A stretch of DNA of 64,000 nucleotides, taken from assembly GCA_029565685.1 (NCBI GenBank), contig JAKQNR010000021.1, positions 62,001-126,000 of the forward strand. Direction: 5' to 3'. This document shows positions 45,555-54,264 of the stretch, in pieces (position 1 is the stretch's first letter; every line of letters begins with the position of its first letter). Source of the DNA: a bacterium (GTDB taxonomy: Bacteria; Zhuqueibacterota; Zhuqueibacteria; Residuimicrobiales; Residuimicrobiaceae). Under the pieces are notes generated by a model, which did not search any database, was not told the origin of the DNA, and saw only the letters and a program-made list of their open reading frames with translations. The translations under genes were made by a program, and so were the position numbers.

Positions 45555-46859
45555 GTGCTCGGCTCCGGCCTGGTGGCCCGGCCTTTGGTGCAGTATCTGC
45601 TGGAGAAGACCGACGCACCACTGGTGGTGGCCAGCAACGACCGTCAGCGGGCTCTGGAGTTAATCGCTGAACATCCGCGTGCCCAGGCCGTGGAACTCGA
45701 CGTGGAGGCGGATCAACCGTTGCTGCGGCGATGGGTGGAGAAAAGTGCCGTGGTGGTCAGCCTGCTGCCCTATGTGCACCATCCGACCGCAGCGCGCATC
45801 TGCGTCGAAAAGGGCGTCTCTCTGGTGACCACCTCTTATGTGAGTCCGGCCATGCACGCCCTGCATGACCAAGCTGTGGCCAGGGGGGTTCTGCTGCTCA
45901 ATGAAGTGGGTCTCGATCCAGGCATCGATCACATGTCGGCGATGAAGACCATCCGCGCGGTGCAGGAGCAGGGCGGCCGCGTTCTTGCTTTCGAAAGCTA
46001 TTGCGGCGGTTTGCCGGCGCCCGAAGCGGCAGATAATCCGTTTCGCTATAAATTTTCCTGGAGTCCGCGCGGCGTGCTTCTGGCCGGCCGAAATACGGCC
46101 CGGTATCTGCGTCAAGGCCGGGTGATCGAGATCCCTGCACAGGCTCTTTTCAAAAATCCGTGGTTGAAAAACGTGGTCGGTATCGGCGATTTGGAGGTCT
46201 ATCCCAATCGTGATGCGTTGTCCTATCAGCGGTTGTACGGCTTGGAGCAGGCGCACACGGTCTTTCGCGGTACGCTGCGCTATCCCGGCTGGTGTGAGAC
46301 CATGGCTTTGTTCACCGCTGCCGGACTGCTCGACGATTCTGTCCGTCCGGATTCGGCGAGGAAATCCTGGCGTCAGATGTGGATTGAAAAGTACGAACTG
46401 GCTAATGATGCGTCTGACTCCCGATTGGCCGCTGCGCTGCAAGTGTCGCCCGCAGGCCGCCTTTTTCAAAATCTGCAGTGGCTGGGTCTGTTCAGCTCCG
46501 CTCCGGTCGGCGCCGATTCCTTGCTGGACGGATTGACGCAGGCGATGCAGAGCAAAATGGCTTATCGACCTGGCGAGCGGGATATGGTGGTCCTGCAGCA
46601 CGATTTTCAAGTGCAGTTCGGCGACCGGACGCCCCGCCGCACCTCAGCCCGTCTGATCGATTACGGCGTCCCTTTCGGCGATTCCAGCATGTCGCGCACC
46701 GTGGGCTTGCCCGCCGCTGTGGCGGCGAAATGGATCTGGCTGAAACGCATCCGTCTGACCGGCGTGCGCATTCCGATCGAGCCGGAGATTTATCTTCCGA
46801 TTCTCAACGAATTGCACCGCATGGGCATTCGCATTGTTGAAACGGATGGCAACGAATAA
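45555..46859 (+). CDS. Saccharopine dehydrogenase (SDH half), unusual start
   Basis: A Rossmann SDH: VLGSGLVARPLVQYLLEK at the very start, then VGLDPGIDHMSAMKTI and YCGGLPAPEAADNPFRYKFSWS. It oxidises saccharopine to glutamate and 2-aminoadipate semialdehyde, completing lysine breakdown with the LKR gene just before it. Oddity: GTG 45555 would cut off the first strand residues (NIILV), and no ATG, GTG or TTG precedes in frame. A TTG at 45529, overlapping the LKR stop (TTGA), would give a perfect start (M-I-R-K-K-N-I-I-L-V) if the A7 run at 45538-45544 had eight bases. So either a one-base sequence error exists, or an ATT (45528) or CTG (45552) is used. The C-terminus is complete. Confidence 0.85.
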   Translation: MLGSGLVARPLVQYLLEKTDAPLVVASNDRQRALELIAEHPRAQAVELDVEADQPLLRRWVEKSAVVVSLLPYVHHPTAARICVEKGVSLVTTSYVSPAMHALHDQAVARGVLLLNEVGLDPGIDHMSAMKTIRAVQEQGGRVLAFESYCGGLPAPEAADNPFRYKFSWSPRGVLLAGRNTARYLRQGRVIEIPAQALFKNPWLKNVVGIGDLEVYPNRDALSYQRLYGLEQAHTVFRGTLRYPGWCETMALFTAAGLLDDSVRPDSARKSWRQMWIEKYELANDASDSRLAAALQVSPAGRLFQNLQWLGLFSSAPVGADSLLDGLTQAMQSKMAYRPGERDMVVLQHDFQVQFGDRTPRRTSARLIDYGVPFGDSSMSRTVGLPAAVAAKWIWLKRIRLTGVRIPIEPEIYLPILNELHRMGIRIVETDGNE

Positions 46860-46909
46860 GAAATCAGGCTTGCCCGCTTTCGTGCGGCAGGATTACAAGG
46901 AGATGGATC

Positions 46910-48535
46910 ATGTTAGTGTATGTGCTGTTAGGCTCTGCACTCGTTCTGGCGCTTGCCTATGTCGTCTACGGCCGCTTTTTGGAAAAGCGGTTTGATGTCC
47001 ACAATGATCGGCCTACTCCCAGCCATAGCGATTACGACGGAGTGGATCGCGTTCCGGCCAACCGTTTTGTTCTGCTCGGCCATCACTTTTCCAGCATCGC
47101 CGGCGCAGGTCCTATCGTCGGCCCCATCATTGCCGCCGTGGCCTTTGGCTGGCTGCCGACGCTGCTGTGGGTGCTCCTCGGCGCCGTCTTTATCGGCGGC
47201 GTTCACGACTATTCATCGTTGATCGGTTCCATTCGGCATAAAGCCCGCTCCATCGCTGAAATCGCCAAAGAACACATGACCCCGCTGGCGTACAAGCTGA
47301 TGCTCGCGTTTATCTGGTTGACCCTGGTCTATGTGCTCACGGTTTTCATGGATCTCACCTCGACAACCTTTGTGGAGGATGGAGGTGTTGCCACTTCCGC
47401 CGTGTTGTTTATCGCTCTGGCGCTCGGATTCGGCCTGTTTGTCTATCGGCTTAAGATACCCATTCTGTGGTCCTCTTTGTTGTTCGTCCCACTGGTCTAT
47501 CTTTGCACCTGGGTAGGTCATCTGATCCCGCTGTCCGCCGAGAACCTGCCTGTGTTGATCGGCGATGATCCGTCCAAGACCTGGGATCTGATCCTGATTG
47601 TCTACGTCTTTGCCGCCTCCACTTTGCCGGTATGGCTTTTATTGCAGCCGAGGGATTATCTCTCTTCGTTTCTTCTGTATGGCTCCGTGCTCGGCGGTTT
47701 TATCGGCATGCTGCTCGGCGGATTCACACTTGCCTATCCCGCCTTTGCCGGCTGGCATGATCCGGCGCTGGGCTCTCTGTTTCCCATACTGTTCATCACC
47801 GTCGCCTGCGGCGCCTGTTCCGGCTTTCACTCCATCGTGGCCTCAGGCACCTCTTCCAAGCAGTTGGATAAGGAAAGAGATGCCAGAGTAGTGGGATACG
47901 GCGGCATGCTGATTGAAGCCCTGGTGGCGGTGATCGCTCTGGCCACAGTGGCCATGCTGGCCAAAGGAGACCCGCAAACCGGCAAGACGCCGCTGATGAT
48001 CTATGGCAGCGGCATGGGCAAATTTTTAGCGGTTTTAGGCGTGCCGGAGAAATTGGGCTTCTCCTTCGGCCTCCTGGCGTTGTCGACTTTTATCTTGACC
48101 ACGCTGGATACCGCCACGCGTTTGGGGCGGTATATTTTTGAAGAGTTCTTTGGTCTCTCGGGGAAGAACACCAGGTATCTGTCGACCCTGGCCACGTTGG
48201 TTCTGCCCGCGTTTTTTGTGCTCATCACTCTGCACGATGTCAACGGCAATCCGGTGCCCGCCTGGAAGGTGATCTGGCCGGTGTTCGGCGCCACCAACCA
48301 ACTGCTGGCCGGCCTGGCTCTGCTGGTGGTTGTGGTGTGGTTAAAGAAAATCGGCAAACCGGTCTTCTTTGCTCTGGCGCCGATGATTTTCATGAATGGT
48401 ATGACCCTTTGGGCGCTGGGGCTGCTGATCCACCAGTATCACTTTTCCACCATCGGCGTCATCTCCATGGTGCTTTTTCTGCTTGCGGTGATTCTCATCA
48501 GCGAAGCTGTTCGAACCTGGAAGCGGCTGGCCTGA
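46910..48535 (+). CDS. cstA: CstA-family carbon starvation protein / pyruvate transporter
   Basis: 541 residues and about 15 membrane helices. CstA marks: LGHHFSSIAGAGPIVGPIIA, VHDYSSLIGSIRHKARSIAEI (in parts), CGACSGFHSIVASGTSSKQL and FILTTLDTATRLGRYIFEE. CstA/BtsT proteins import pyruvate or peptides. AAGGAG lies seven bases before ATG 46910. It follows the LKR-SDH pair by 50 bases, so lysine or amino-acid catabolism and pyruvate uptake could be co-regulated, but no shared operator was found. Confidence 0.92.
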   Translation: MLVYVLLGSALVLALAYVVYGRFLEKRFDVHNDRPTPSHSDYDGVDRVPANRFVLLGHHFSSIAGAGPIVGPIIAAVAFGWLPTLLWVLLGAVFIGGVHDYSSLIGSIRHKARSIAEIAKEHMTPLAYKLMLAFIWLTLVYVLTVFMDLTSTTFVEDGGVATSAVLFIALALGFGLFVYRLKIPILWSSLLFVPLVYLCTWVGHLIPLSAENLPVLIGDDPSKTWDLILIVYVFAASTLPVWLLLQPRDYLSSFLLYGSVLGGFIGMLLGGFTLAYPAFAGWHDPALGSLFPILFITVACGACSGFHSIVASGTSSKQLDKERDARVVGYGGMLIEALVAVIALATVAMLAKGDPQTGKTPLMIYGSGMGKFLAVLGVPEKLGFSFGLLALSTFILTTLDTATRLGRYIFEEFFGLSGKNTRYLSTLATLVLPAFFVLITLHDVNGNPVPAWKVIWPVFGATNQLLAGLALLVVVVWLKKIGKPVFFALAPMIFMNGMTLWALGLLIHQYHFSTIGVISMVLFLLAVILISEAVRTWKRLA

Positions 48536-48642
48536 TCTTCAGGCCGGCGCAGCCACCAGGAACCGATGCTGCTTTCACTGGAACACTTTTATCATACGAT
48601 CAGTCTCTGCAATGAACATGAAACTTGAAAGGTGAGGGACGA

Positions 48643-51600
48643 ATGCGTCGTTTTACGAAACTGTTGATCGAGCTGGAAACCGCCTTGTGGAAGGCGCGCA
48701 TGCCGCTGTCCACCTGGCATTATTATGCGGGTGAAATAGAACCGGCCGAAGTCGCTCGCTTCAATATAAAAAAATTACCAACGATAGAGACGCCTCTTCT
48801 TTGGGGGGGATATGATCAGACCGGGTGGTTTTTTTGCGATGTAAAATTGCCGCAGATCTGGCGCAGCGAAAAAATTTATCTATATGTTCAATCCACTGAA
48901 TCGCTCCTCTATGTCAATGGCCGGCCCTATCAGGGGCTGGATGAGAACCATCCAGAGTGCTTGCTCAACAACGCGCAGGGCGACGGCTCACGGCTTACGT
49001 TGGCCATCGAGAGCTATAGCGGGCGGATGCATCAACAGAGCGTCTTTCGCAGCGCAGAGTTGCGCATCGTCCATCCGGCGGGCTGGTCCCTCTACCATGC
49101 GTTGAAGAACGCCATCGAAGCCATGGAACTTTTACCGTCGGACAGCACGGAGCTGGCGAACTGGAGGAAATTTATTGAAGAGACCGTAGGCCACATCGAC
49201 CCGCGCCAGCCGGGCAGCGAGGCCTTTCTCGCTTCTCTGGAGAAAGCGCTGATTCATTTCGAAAAGGGCTTGTCGCAGTTTCAAACCAAAAGGCCGCTGG
49301 CGGTATGGCCGGTAGGACACAGCCACATCGACGTGGCCTGGCTCTGGCGCCTGAAGGAAGTGCAGCGTAAATGCGGACGCACCTTCTCTTCCATGATCCG
49401 TTTGCTGGAAGAATATCCGGATTTTCGTTTTGTCCAGAGCCAACCGGTGCTCTACGACTATACCGAGAAACGCTATCCATCCTTGTTTGAAGAGATCAAA
49501 AAAAAGGTGCATGAGGGGCGTTGGGAGCCGGTGGGCGGTATGTGGGTCGAGGCCGATTGCAACATCTCCTCCGGCGAGTCGCTGGTGCGACAGGTGCTGT
49601 ACGGCAAACGTTATTTTGAAAAAGCCTTCGGCGTCAAGGTGAATACGCTCTGGCTTCCCGATGTATTCGGATATTCAGGAGCCTTGCCGCAGATCCTGAA
49701 AAAATCGGAAATCGACTATTTTTTTACCACCAAATTGAATTGGAATGAGGTGAATCAGTTTCCTTACAACGTATTTTGGTGGCAGGGCGTCGACGGCACC
49801 CGAGTGCTCTCCTGTCTGCTGTTTCACTCCTCCGCTTATAATTGCCAGATGGTGGCCCGGCAATTGGCCGAAATGGATGATCAGGTGAGGCAACGCGGCG
49901 AGGTGGAGAACGTGATCATGCCCGTGGGCTACGGCGATGGCGGCGGCGGCACCACGCGCAAGGATCTGGAGAGCATGGCGTGGTTGGGCAAAATGCCCGG
50001 ACTGCCCTCTCTGCATCATGGCTCAGTGAAATCTTTTTTCAAAACTCTGGCTAAAAAAGCGCGCACCCTGCCGGTCTGGTCCAATGAGCTGTACTTTGAA
50101 AAGCACCGCGGCACCTACACGTCGCACGCTCTGGCCAAGCGGATGAACCGCAAATGCGAGACCGCATTACGCGAGGCGGAGATCTGGAGCGTGTTCGCTG
50201 GTCCTCATTACGCCTATCCCAAGGCGCAGCTGACCGATACCTGGCGCCATTTTTTGATCACCCAGTTTCATGATATCATTCCCGGCAGCTCGATCCCAGA
50301 GGTGTACCAGGACAGCCAGGCGATCTATGACGAAGTGTTGCAGACAGCCAGCACGGTCCGTAAAAGCGCCCAACAGGTCATCGCCGGACGATGTGCTGCG
50401 GTTGGGAACACGGTGCTCGTGTTCAATGCGCTTTCCTGGGCCCGCACCGATGTCGTTCAGTTGACGCTGAACCGCAGCGATGACAAATTTCATGTCGTCG
50501 ATGAGCAGGACGAGCCGGTGGCGTTGCAGATCCTGCGGATGGAAAAAAACCGCGTCACCTGCCTGATTCTGGCCAAAGAGGTGCCGTCACTGGGTTATGC
50601 CGTCTATCGGGTGGTGGAAGGGCGTAAGAAAACCGCTGAACCAGGCAATCGCGTATCGATTCAGAGCGTGGAAACGCCCTATTACAAGATCAAGTGGAAC
50701 GACCAGGGACAGCTGGAACGGCTCTATGACGTGGAACACGAGCGGGAGCTGTTCACCCGCCAGCAGCCGGGCAACGTTTTTCAGACTTTTTTAGATTATC
50801 CCAATGAATATGAGGCATGGGATCTGGACGACGATTACCGGGACCATCCGTTGGCGCTGTTTCAGCCGGAATCCGTCAAGGTGGTCGCATCCGGTCCGAT
50901 CTGCACCATTCTCCGCGCCGTGCACAAGAGCAAAGATTCGCGTCTTTCGCAGGACATCTATTTCTACCGGCAACTGCGTCGCATCGATTTCTGCACGGAG
51001 GTGGACTGGCACGAACGGCGCACGGTTCTCAAAGTGGGTTTTCCCATCCCATCGCCTAACGCCACAGCCCATTATGAGATTCAATTCGGCGTCCTGGAAC
51101 GGACGCTCCGCTCAGACACTTCCTGGGAGAAAGCCAAGTTTGAGGTGCCGGCGCAGCGGTGGGCCGACGTTTCCGATCACCAGTACGGTTTGGCGCTGTT
51201 GAACGATTGCAAGTACGGCTACGATGCGCACAACGGCCTGCTGCGCTTGACCCTGCTGCGTTCCGGCTACTGCCCGGATCCGATAGAACCCAGCTGGCAC
51301 GTGCAATTTGGCGCACCGACGGATGACGGCGTTCATCATCTGACCTACAGCCTCTATCCGCACCCCGGCGGATGGCAGCAAAGCCGAGTGGTGCGCCGCG
51401 GCAGCGAATTGAACGCGCCCCTCACCGCTTACGTGCCCATACCCGGCAAGCCGGCTGCCAAAGGACTCAGCCTGCCCGGACGGTACGGATTTATTGAGAT
51501 CGCCAAGGGCGATTCGCTTTGCGTGGAAACCTGTAAACAGGCGGAGGATTCAGAAGAGGTGATTTTGCGCGTGTATGAAAGCCAGGGCATGGCAGGCGAC

Positions 51601-51750
51601 GCCGCCGTTCAGTTTCATTTTCCAGTGGCCGCGGTGCAGGAGTGCAACCTCATGGAACGAGATGCCAAGCCGGCGTCGTTCAAATCCGGACTGCTGCGTT
51701 TCAGCTATTCGTCCTATGAGATTAAAACATTCGTGTTGAAAAGGAAATGA
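48643..51750 (+). CDS. Alpha-mannosidase, GH38 family
   Basis: A 1035-residue GH38 enzyme. The zinc site and catalysis are marked by GHSHIDVAWLWRLKE, WLPDVFGYSGALPQIL (nucleophile Asp) and FHDIIPGSSIPEVY. Retaining alpha-mannosidases of this type remove terminal mannose. There is no signal peptide (MRRFTKLLIELETALWKAR), so it acts in the cytoplasm on imported oligosaccharides, which fits the exported GH92 at 4294. The middle and C-terminal beta domains (SDDKFHVVDEQDEPV, LLRSGYCPDPIEPSWHV) are typical of the long form. ATG 48643 follows GGTGAGGG. Length normal. Confidence 0.94.
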   Translation: MRRFTKLLIELETALWKARMPLSTWHYYAGEIEPAEVARFNIKKLPTIETPLLWGGYDQTGWFFCDVKLPQIWRSEKIYLYVQSTESLLYVNGRPYQGLDENHPECLLNNAQGDGSRLTLAIESYSGRMHQQSVFRSAELRIVHPAGWSLYHALKNAIEAMELLPSDSTELANWRKFIEETVGHIDPRQPGSEAFLASLEKALIHFEKGLSQFQTKRPLAVWPVGHSHIDVAWLWRLKEVQRKCGRTFSSMIRLLEEYPDFRFVQSQPVLYDYTEKRYPSLFEEIKKKVHEGRWEPVGGMWVEADCNISSGESLVRQVLYGKRYFEKAFGVKVNTLWLPDVFGYSGALPQILKKSEIDYFFTTKLNWNEVNQFPYNVFWWQGVDGTRVLSCLLFHSSAYNCQMVARQLAEMDDQVRQRGEVENVIMPVGYGDGGGGTTRKDLESMAWLGKMPGLPSLHHGSVKSFFKTLAKKARTLPVWSNELYFEKHRGTYTSHALAKRMNRKCETALREAEIWSVFAGPHYAYPKAQLTDTWRHFLITQFHDIIPGSSIPEVYQDSQAIYDEVLQTASTVRKSAQQVIAGRCAAVGNTVLVFNALSWARTDVVQLTLNRSDDKFHVVDEQDEPVALQILRMEKNRVTCLILAKEVPSLGYAVYRVVEGRKKTAEPGNRVSIQSVETPYYKIKWNDQGQLERLYDVEHERELFTRQQPGNVFQTFLDYPNEYEAWDLDDDYRDHPLALFQPESVKVVASGPICTILRAVHKSKDSRLSQDIYFYRQLRRIDFCTEVDWHERRTVLKVGFPIPSPNATAHYEIQFGVLERTLRSDTSWEKAKFEVPAQRWADVSDHQYGLALLNDCKYGYDAHNGLLRLTLLRSGYCPDPIEPSWHVQFGAPTDDGVHHLTYSLYPHPGGWQQSRVVRRGSELNAPLTAYVPIPGKPAAKGLSLPGRYGFIEIAKGDSLCVETCKQAEDSEEVILRVYESQGMAGDAAVQFHFPVAAVQECNLMERDAKPASFKSGLLRFSYSSYEIKTFVLKRK

Positions 51751-51777
51751 GAGGATCGAAGCGGTCTTTGCACCGGG

Positions 51778-52917
51778 TCAGGAGCGTAACCGTTTGCGCT
51801 GATAATCCAGTTTTTCCTTAGCCGTCATTTTGCTGAAATCCTGCGCGGTTTTCTTTGCCGCCGACGCAGGCACTGTCACCTGGTGCGACGAGCCGCCATA
51901 GGCCACCGCGGGATTGGTGATTTGCAGGTCCTCCTGCAGGCTGCGGTAGGGCTTGATGCCCAGCTTTTGCAGCACGCCGTGATACGCTTCCACCGCTTCG
52001 GTCGGCGCCAGGTCGCCGTCAGCCACCAGACGTAAAAAAGAGATAAAGGCGAGCTGGTGTTCGCTGTTGTTGATCTTGCGGCCGTACAACGCGATTCGGG
52101 CGCCGTACTTTTTGGCGTCCGCCAGCAATTGAAAGGCATCCAACGTGGTGCCGGAGGCGCCGCCGAGGATACCTGGAATCAGCGTCGGGTCATAGCTCGC
52201 CAGCTGCTCCATGAATTTGGGCCCTTGGTAAACGACCTTGAGAAAAAGCGGACGGCCTGCTTTGGTGACCCCGGCCAGGTCGCGGACAATGTGGTCATTG
52301 ATGAACTGCCCCAGCTTTTCCGGCGGCACCGCCTGGCCGACGTTGGGATTGAACACTTCGAGGAAATAGCGGAATTTTTTTTGCTCCGCTTCGAGACGGA
52401 AGGACTTGAACATTTCCAGGGTATGCAGATCCAGCTGCAGATCGTTTGTAAAGGTCACTGAATACAGGCCCAGATTTGCGCCGAGTTTCCGCTCCTCCGG
52501 TTGACAGGTGTATTTTCCGCACTGTATGTGGTCGATGGTGGCGGTTCGAAACGGCCGCGCCGGCTGATCGATATAATGGCCGCCGGTGATCACATGCACA
52601 TCTGTAGCGTCATTAGCCCGCGCCGCCGGCGTGACCGGGCTGTTGTCGAACAGACGCTCTTCAATCGTCAGCAGTTCGTTGGTGGAAGCCGACATCAAAA
52701 CAATGTCCACCTTGGCCTGGTGGATGACCTGGCGGATCTGCTCGCGATATTCGGCCAGCGTGCGGTATTTTCCCTCCTGGCTATGGTGCTCGGGACTTTT
52801 GCCCGGGGCTGCGATGCCGAACGCCATATCGGCATCCTTGGCATCAGCCAACATGAATTCCTTGCAATATGAATCAGCCAGTATGCGGGCGATTTTCTGG
52901 TCCAGCGTTTTCTGCAT
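51778..52917 (-). CDS. Orphan aldolase-like TIM-barrel protein
   Basis: Start ATG 52917 (TTG 52932 is possible but has no ribosome site). About 379 residues. The pattern suggests an aldolase-like TIM barrel. VDIVLMSASTNELLTIEE, LGLYSVTFTNDLQL, RYFLEVFNPNVGQAVP and PLFLKVVYQGPKFMEQL look like successive strands ending in charged residues. LIPGILGGASGTTLDAFQLL and GARIALYGRKI could hold the phosphate-binding loop. I cannot assign a family. The C-terminal tail (AAKKTAQDFSKMTAKEKLDY) is charged and helical. It sits convergent to the GH38 gene and divergent from the aldo/keto reductase gene. Confidence 0.6.
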   Translation of the reverse strand: MQKTLDQKIARILADSYCKEFMLADAKDADMAFGIAAPGKSPEHHSQEGKYRTLAEYREQIRQVIHQAKVDIVLMSASTNELLTIEERLFDNSPVTPAARANDATDVHVITGGHYIDQPARPFRTATIDHIQCGKYTCQPEERKLGANLGLYSVTFTNDLQLDLHTLEMFKSFRLEAEQKKFRYFLEVFNPNVGQAVPPEKLGQFINDHIVRDLAGVTKAGRPLFLKVVYQGPKFMEQLASYDPTLIPGILGGASGTTLDAFQLLADAKKYGARIALYGRKINNSEHQLAFISFLRLVADGDLAPTEAVEAYHGVLQKLGIKPYRSLQEDLQITNPAVAYGGSSHQVTVPASAAKKTAQDFSKMTAKEKLDYQRKRLRS

Positions 52918-53046
52918 GATAGGGACACCCAAATAATAGGCTTGCAGTTAATTAAACATGACCAATTTAACGTTTTTTTGTGTTTTTCAAAATGAATTTT
53001 ATCGTCCGGCGGCTTGCGCTCCGCCGGTCAGAGGAGTTTAAGACCT

Positions 53047-54144
53047 ATGATCTATCGCAACTACGGCAAAGGGACAGAGCGGGTTTCTGTCATTGGATTC
53101 GGCGGCATGCGCTTCGCCGATCAGAGAAACGTGGAGGCCTGCGCTGGCCTGGTGCGCTCCGCCTATGAGGCGGGCATCACCTATTTCGATACCGCGCCCA
53201 ACTATGGCAAGTCAGAGGAATTGTTCGGCGTCGCTTTCAAAGAGATGAATAAAACCCGCACGGAGCGGCCGTTTTATGTGGCGACGAAGAGCCTGCGCGC
53301 CGAACCATCGGCCATTCGCAAGGATCTGGAACAGTCGCTGCGTCGGATGAATCTGGAGTACATCGATTTCTACCACGTCTGGTGCGTCATGTCGCTGCAG
53401 GACTATTACGGCCGCAAGGCCAAGGGCGCTCTGCAGGAGTTTGAACGCCTGCACCAGGAGGGGTTGATTCGTCATATCTGCATCTCATCGCATATGAAGG
53501 GCGAGGAGGTCGAGACCGTGTTGCAGGACTTTCCCTTTGCGGGGGTGCTGCTGGGCTATTCCGCCATGAACTTTTCCTACCGGGAAAAGGCGGTGGAAGC
53601 GGCGGCGCGCATCGGCGCCGGCGTGGTGGTGATGAACCCCCTGGGCGGCGGCCTGATCCCGCAACATGCCGACCGTTTTGACTTTCTTCGCAACCGGGAA
53701 GATGAGACTGTGGTCCAGGCCGGTCTGCGTTTTCTCATCAACGATCCGCGGATCAGTGTGGCGCTGGTGGGGTTCAGCCATCCGCAGCATGTGCAGGAGG
53801 CCCTGCTGGCCGTGCAAAACTATCAGCCGATTTCTCCTGATCAGATCGCACTCATGCAATCCAAGATCAAGCAGGGATTCACCGAATTGTGCACCGGCTG
53901 CGGCTACTGCGATCACTGTCCGGAGGGCATCCCGGTGCCGCGATTGATGGACGCGTACAACCATTATCTGCTCAAGGGTGAGAAACAGGCGCTGCTGGAC
54001 CGGCTGAATTGGCACTGGTCCATCGGCAAAAAGGACCCGATTCTGCAGGCATGTACGCAATGCCGGTTATGCGAGGAGGCCTGTACGCAGCATCTACCGA
54101 CCACCGACCGTATCATCGAGATCGCAGACCTGGCCCGCTCCTAA
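53047..54144 (+). CDS. Aldo/keto reductase with C-terminal 4Fe-4S domain
   Basis: 365 residues. The AKR barrel has ITYFDTAPNYGKSEELFG (Asp and Tyr), YVATKS (Lys) and IDFYHVW (His), the usual catalytic tetrad. GLIRHICISSH and FLINDPRISVALVGF follow. The C-terminus adds two cysteine sets, CTGCGYCDHCPEGIPVPRLM and CTQCRLCEEACTQHLP, the pattern of two 4Fe-4S clusters as in the AKR-ferredoxin family. Its reductant may therefore be ferredoxin instead of NADPH. GAGGAG precedes ATG 53047 by ten bases. The substrate is unknown. Confidence 0.9.
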   Translation: MIYRNYGKGTERVSVIGFGGMRFADQRNVEACAGLVRSAYEAGITYFDTAPNYGKSEELFGVAFKEMNKTRTERPFYVATKSLRAEPSAIRKDLEQSLRRMNLEYIDFYHVWCVMSLQDYYGRKAKGALQEFERLHQEGLIRHICISSHMKGEEVETVLQDFPFAGVLLGYSAMNFSYREKAVEAAARIGAGVVVMNPLGGGLIPQHADRFDFLRNREDETVVQAGLRFLINDPRISVALVGFSHPQHVQEALLAVQNYQPISPDQIALMQSKIKQGFTELCTGCGYCDHCPEGIPVPRLMDAYNHYLLKGEKQALLDRLNWHWSIGKKDPILQACTQCRLCEEACTQHLPTTDRIIEIADLARS

Positions 54145-54217
54145 CCTTACAAAGGCGGCGTCTGCAGCGATTTGGTCCCTTGATTTTTACCCATAAAGGG
54201 ATAGTATCTATTCAAGG

Positions 54218-54249
54218 AACCTTCATAAGGTCGCCACCTTGCGAAGGTT
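54218..54249. repeat. Nested inverted repeat (hairpin) between convergent genes
   Basis: AACCTTC (54218-54224) pairs with GAAGGTT (54243-54249). Inside, AAGGT (54227-54231) pairs with ACCTT (54236-54240) around a CGCC loop. There is no T-run, so it is not a normal terminator. It lies between the AKR gene and agmatinase. The shape resembles dispersed REP-type palindromes. Confidence 0.55.
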
Positions 54250-54264
54250 GGGTCGATATGGAGT

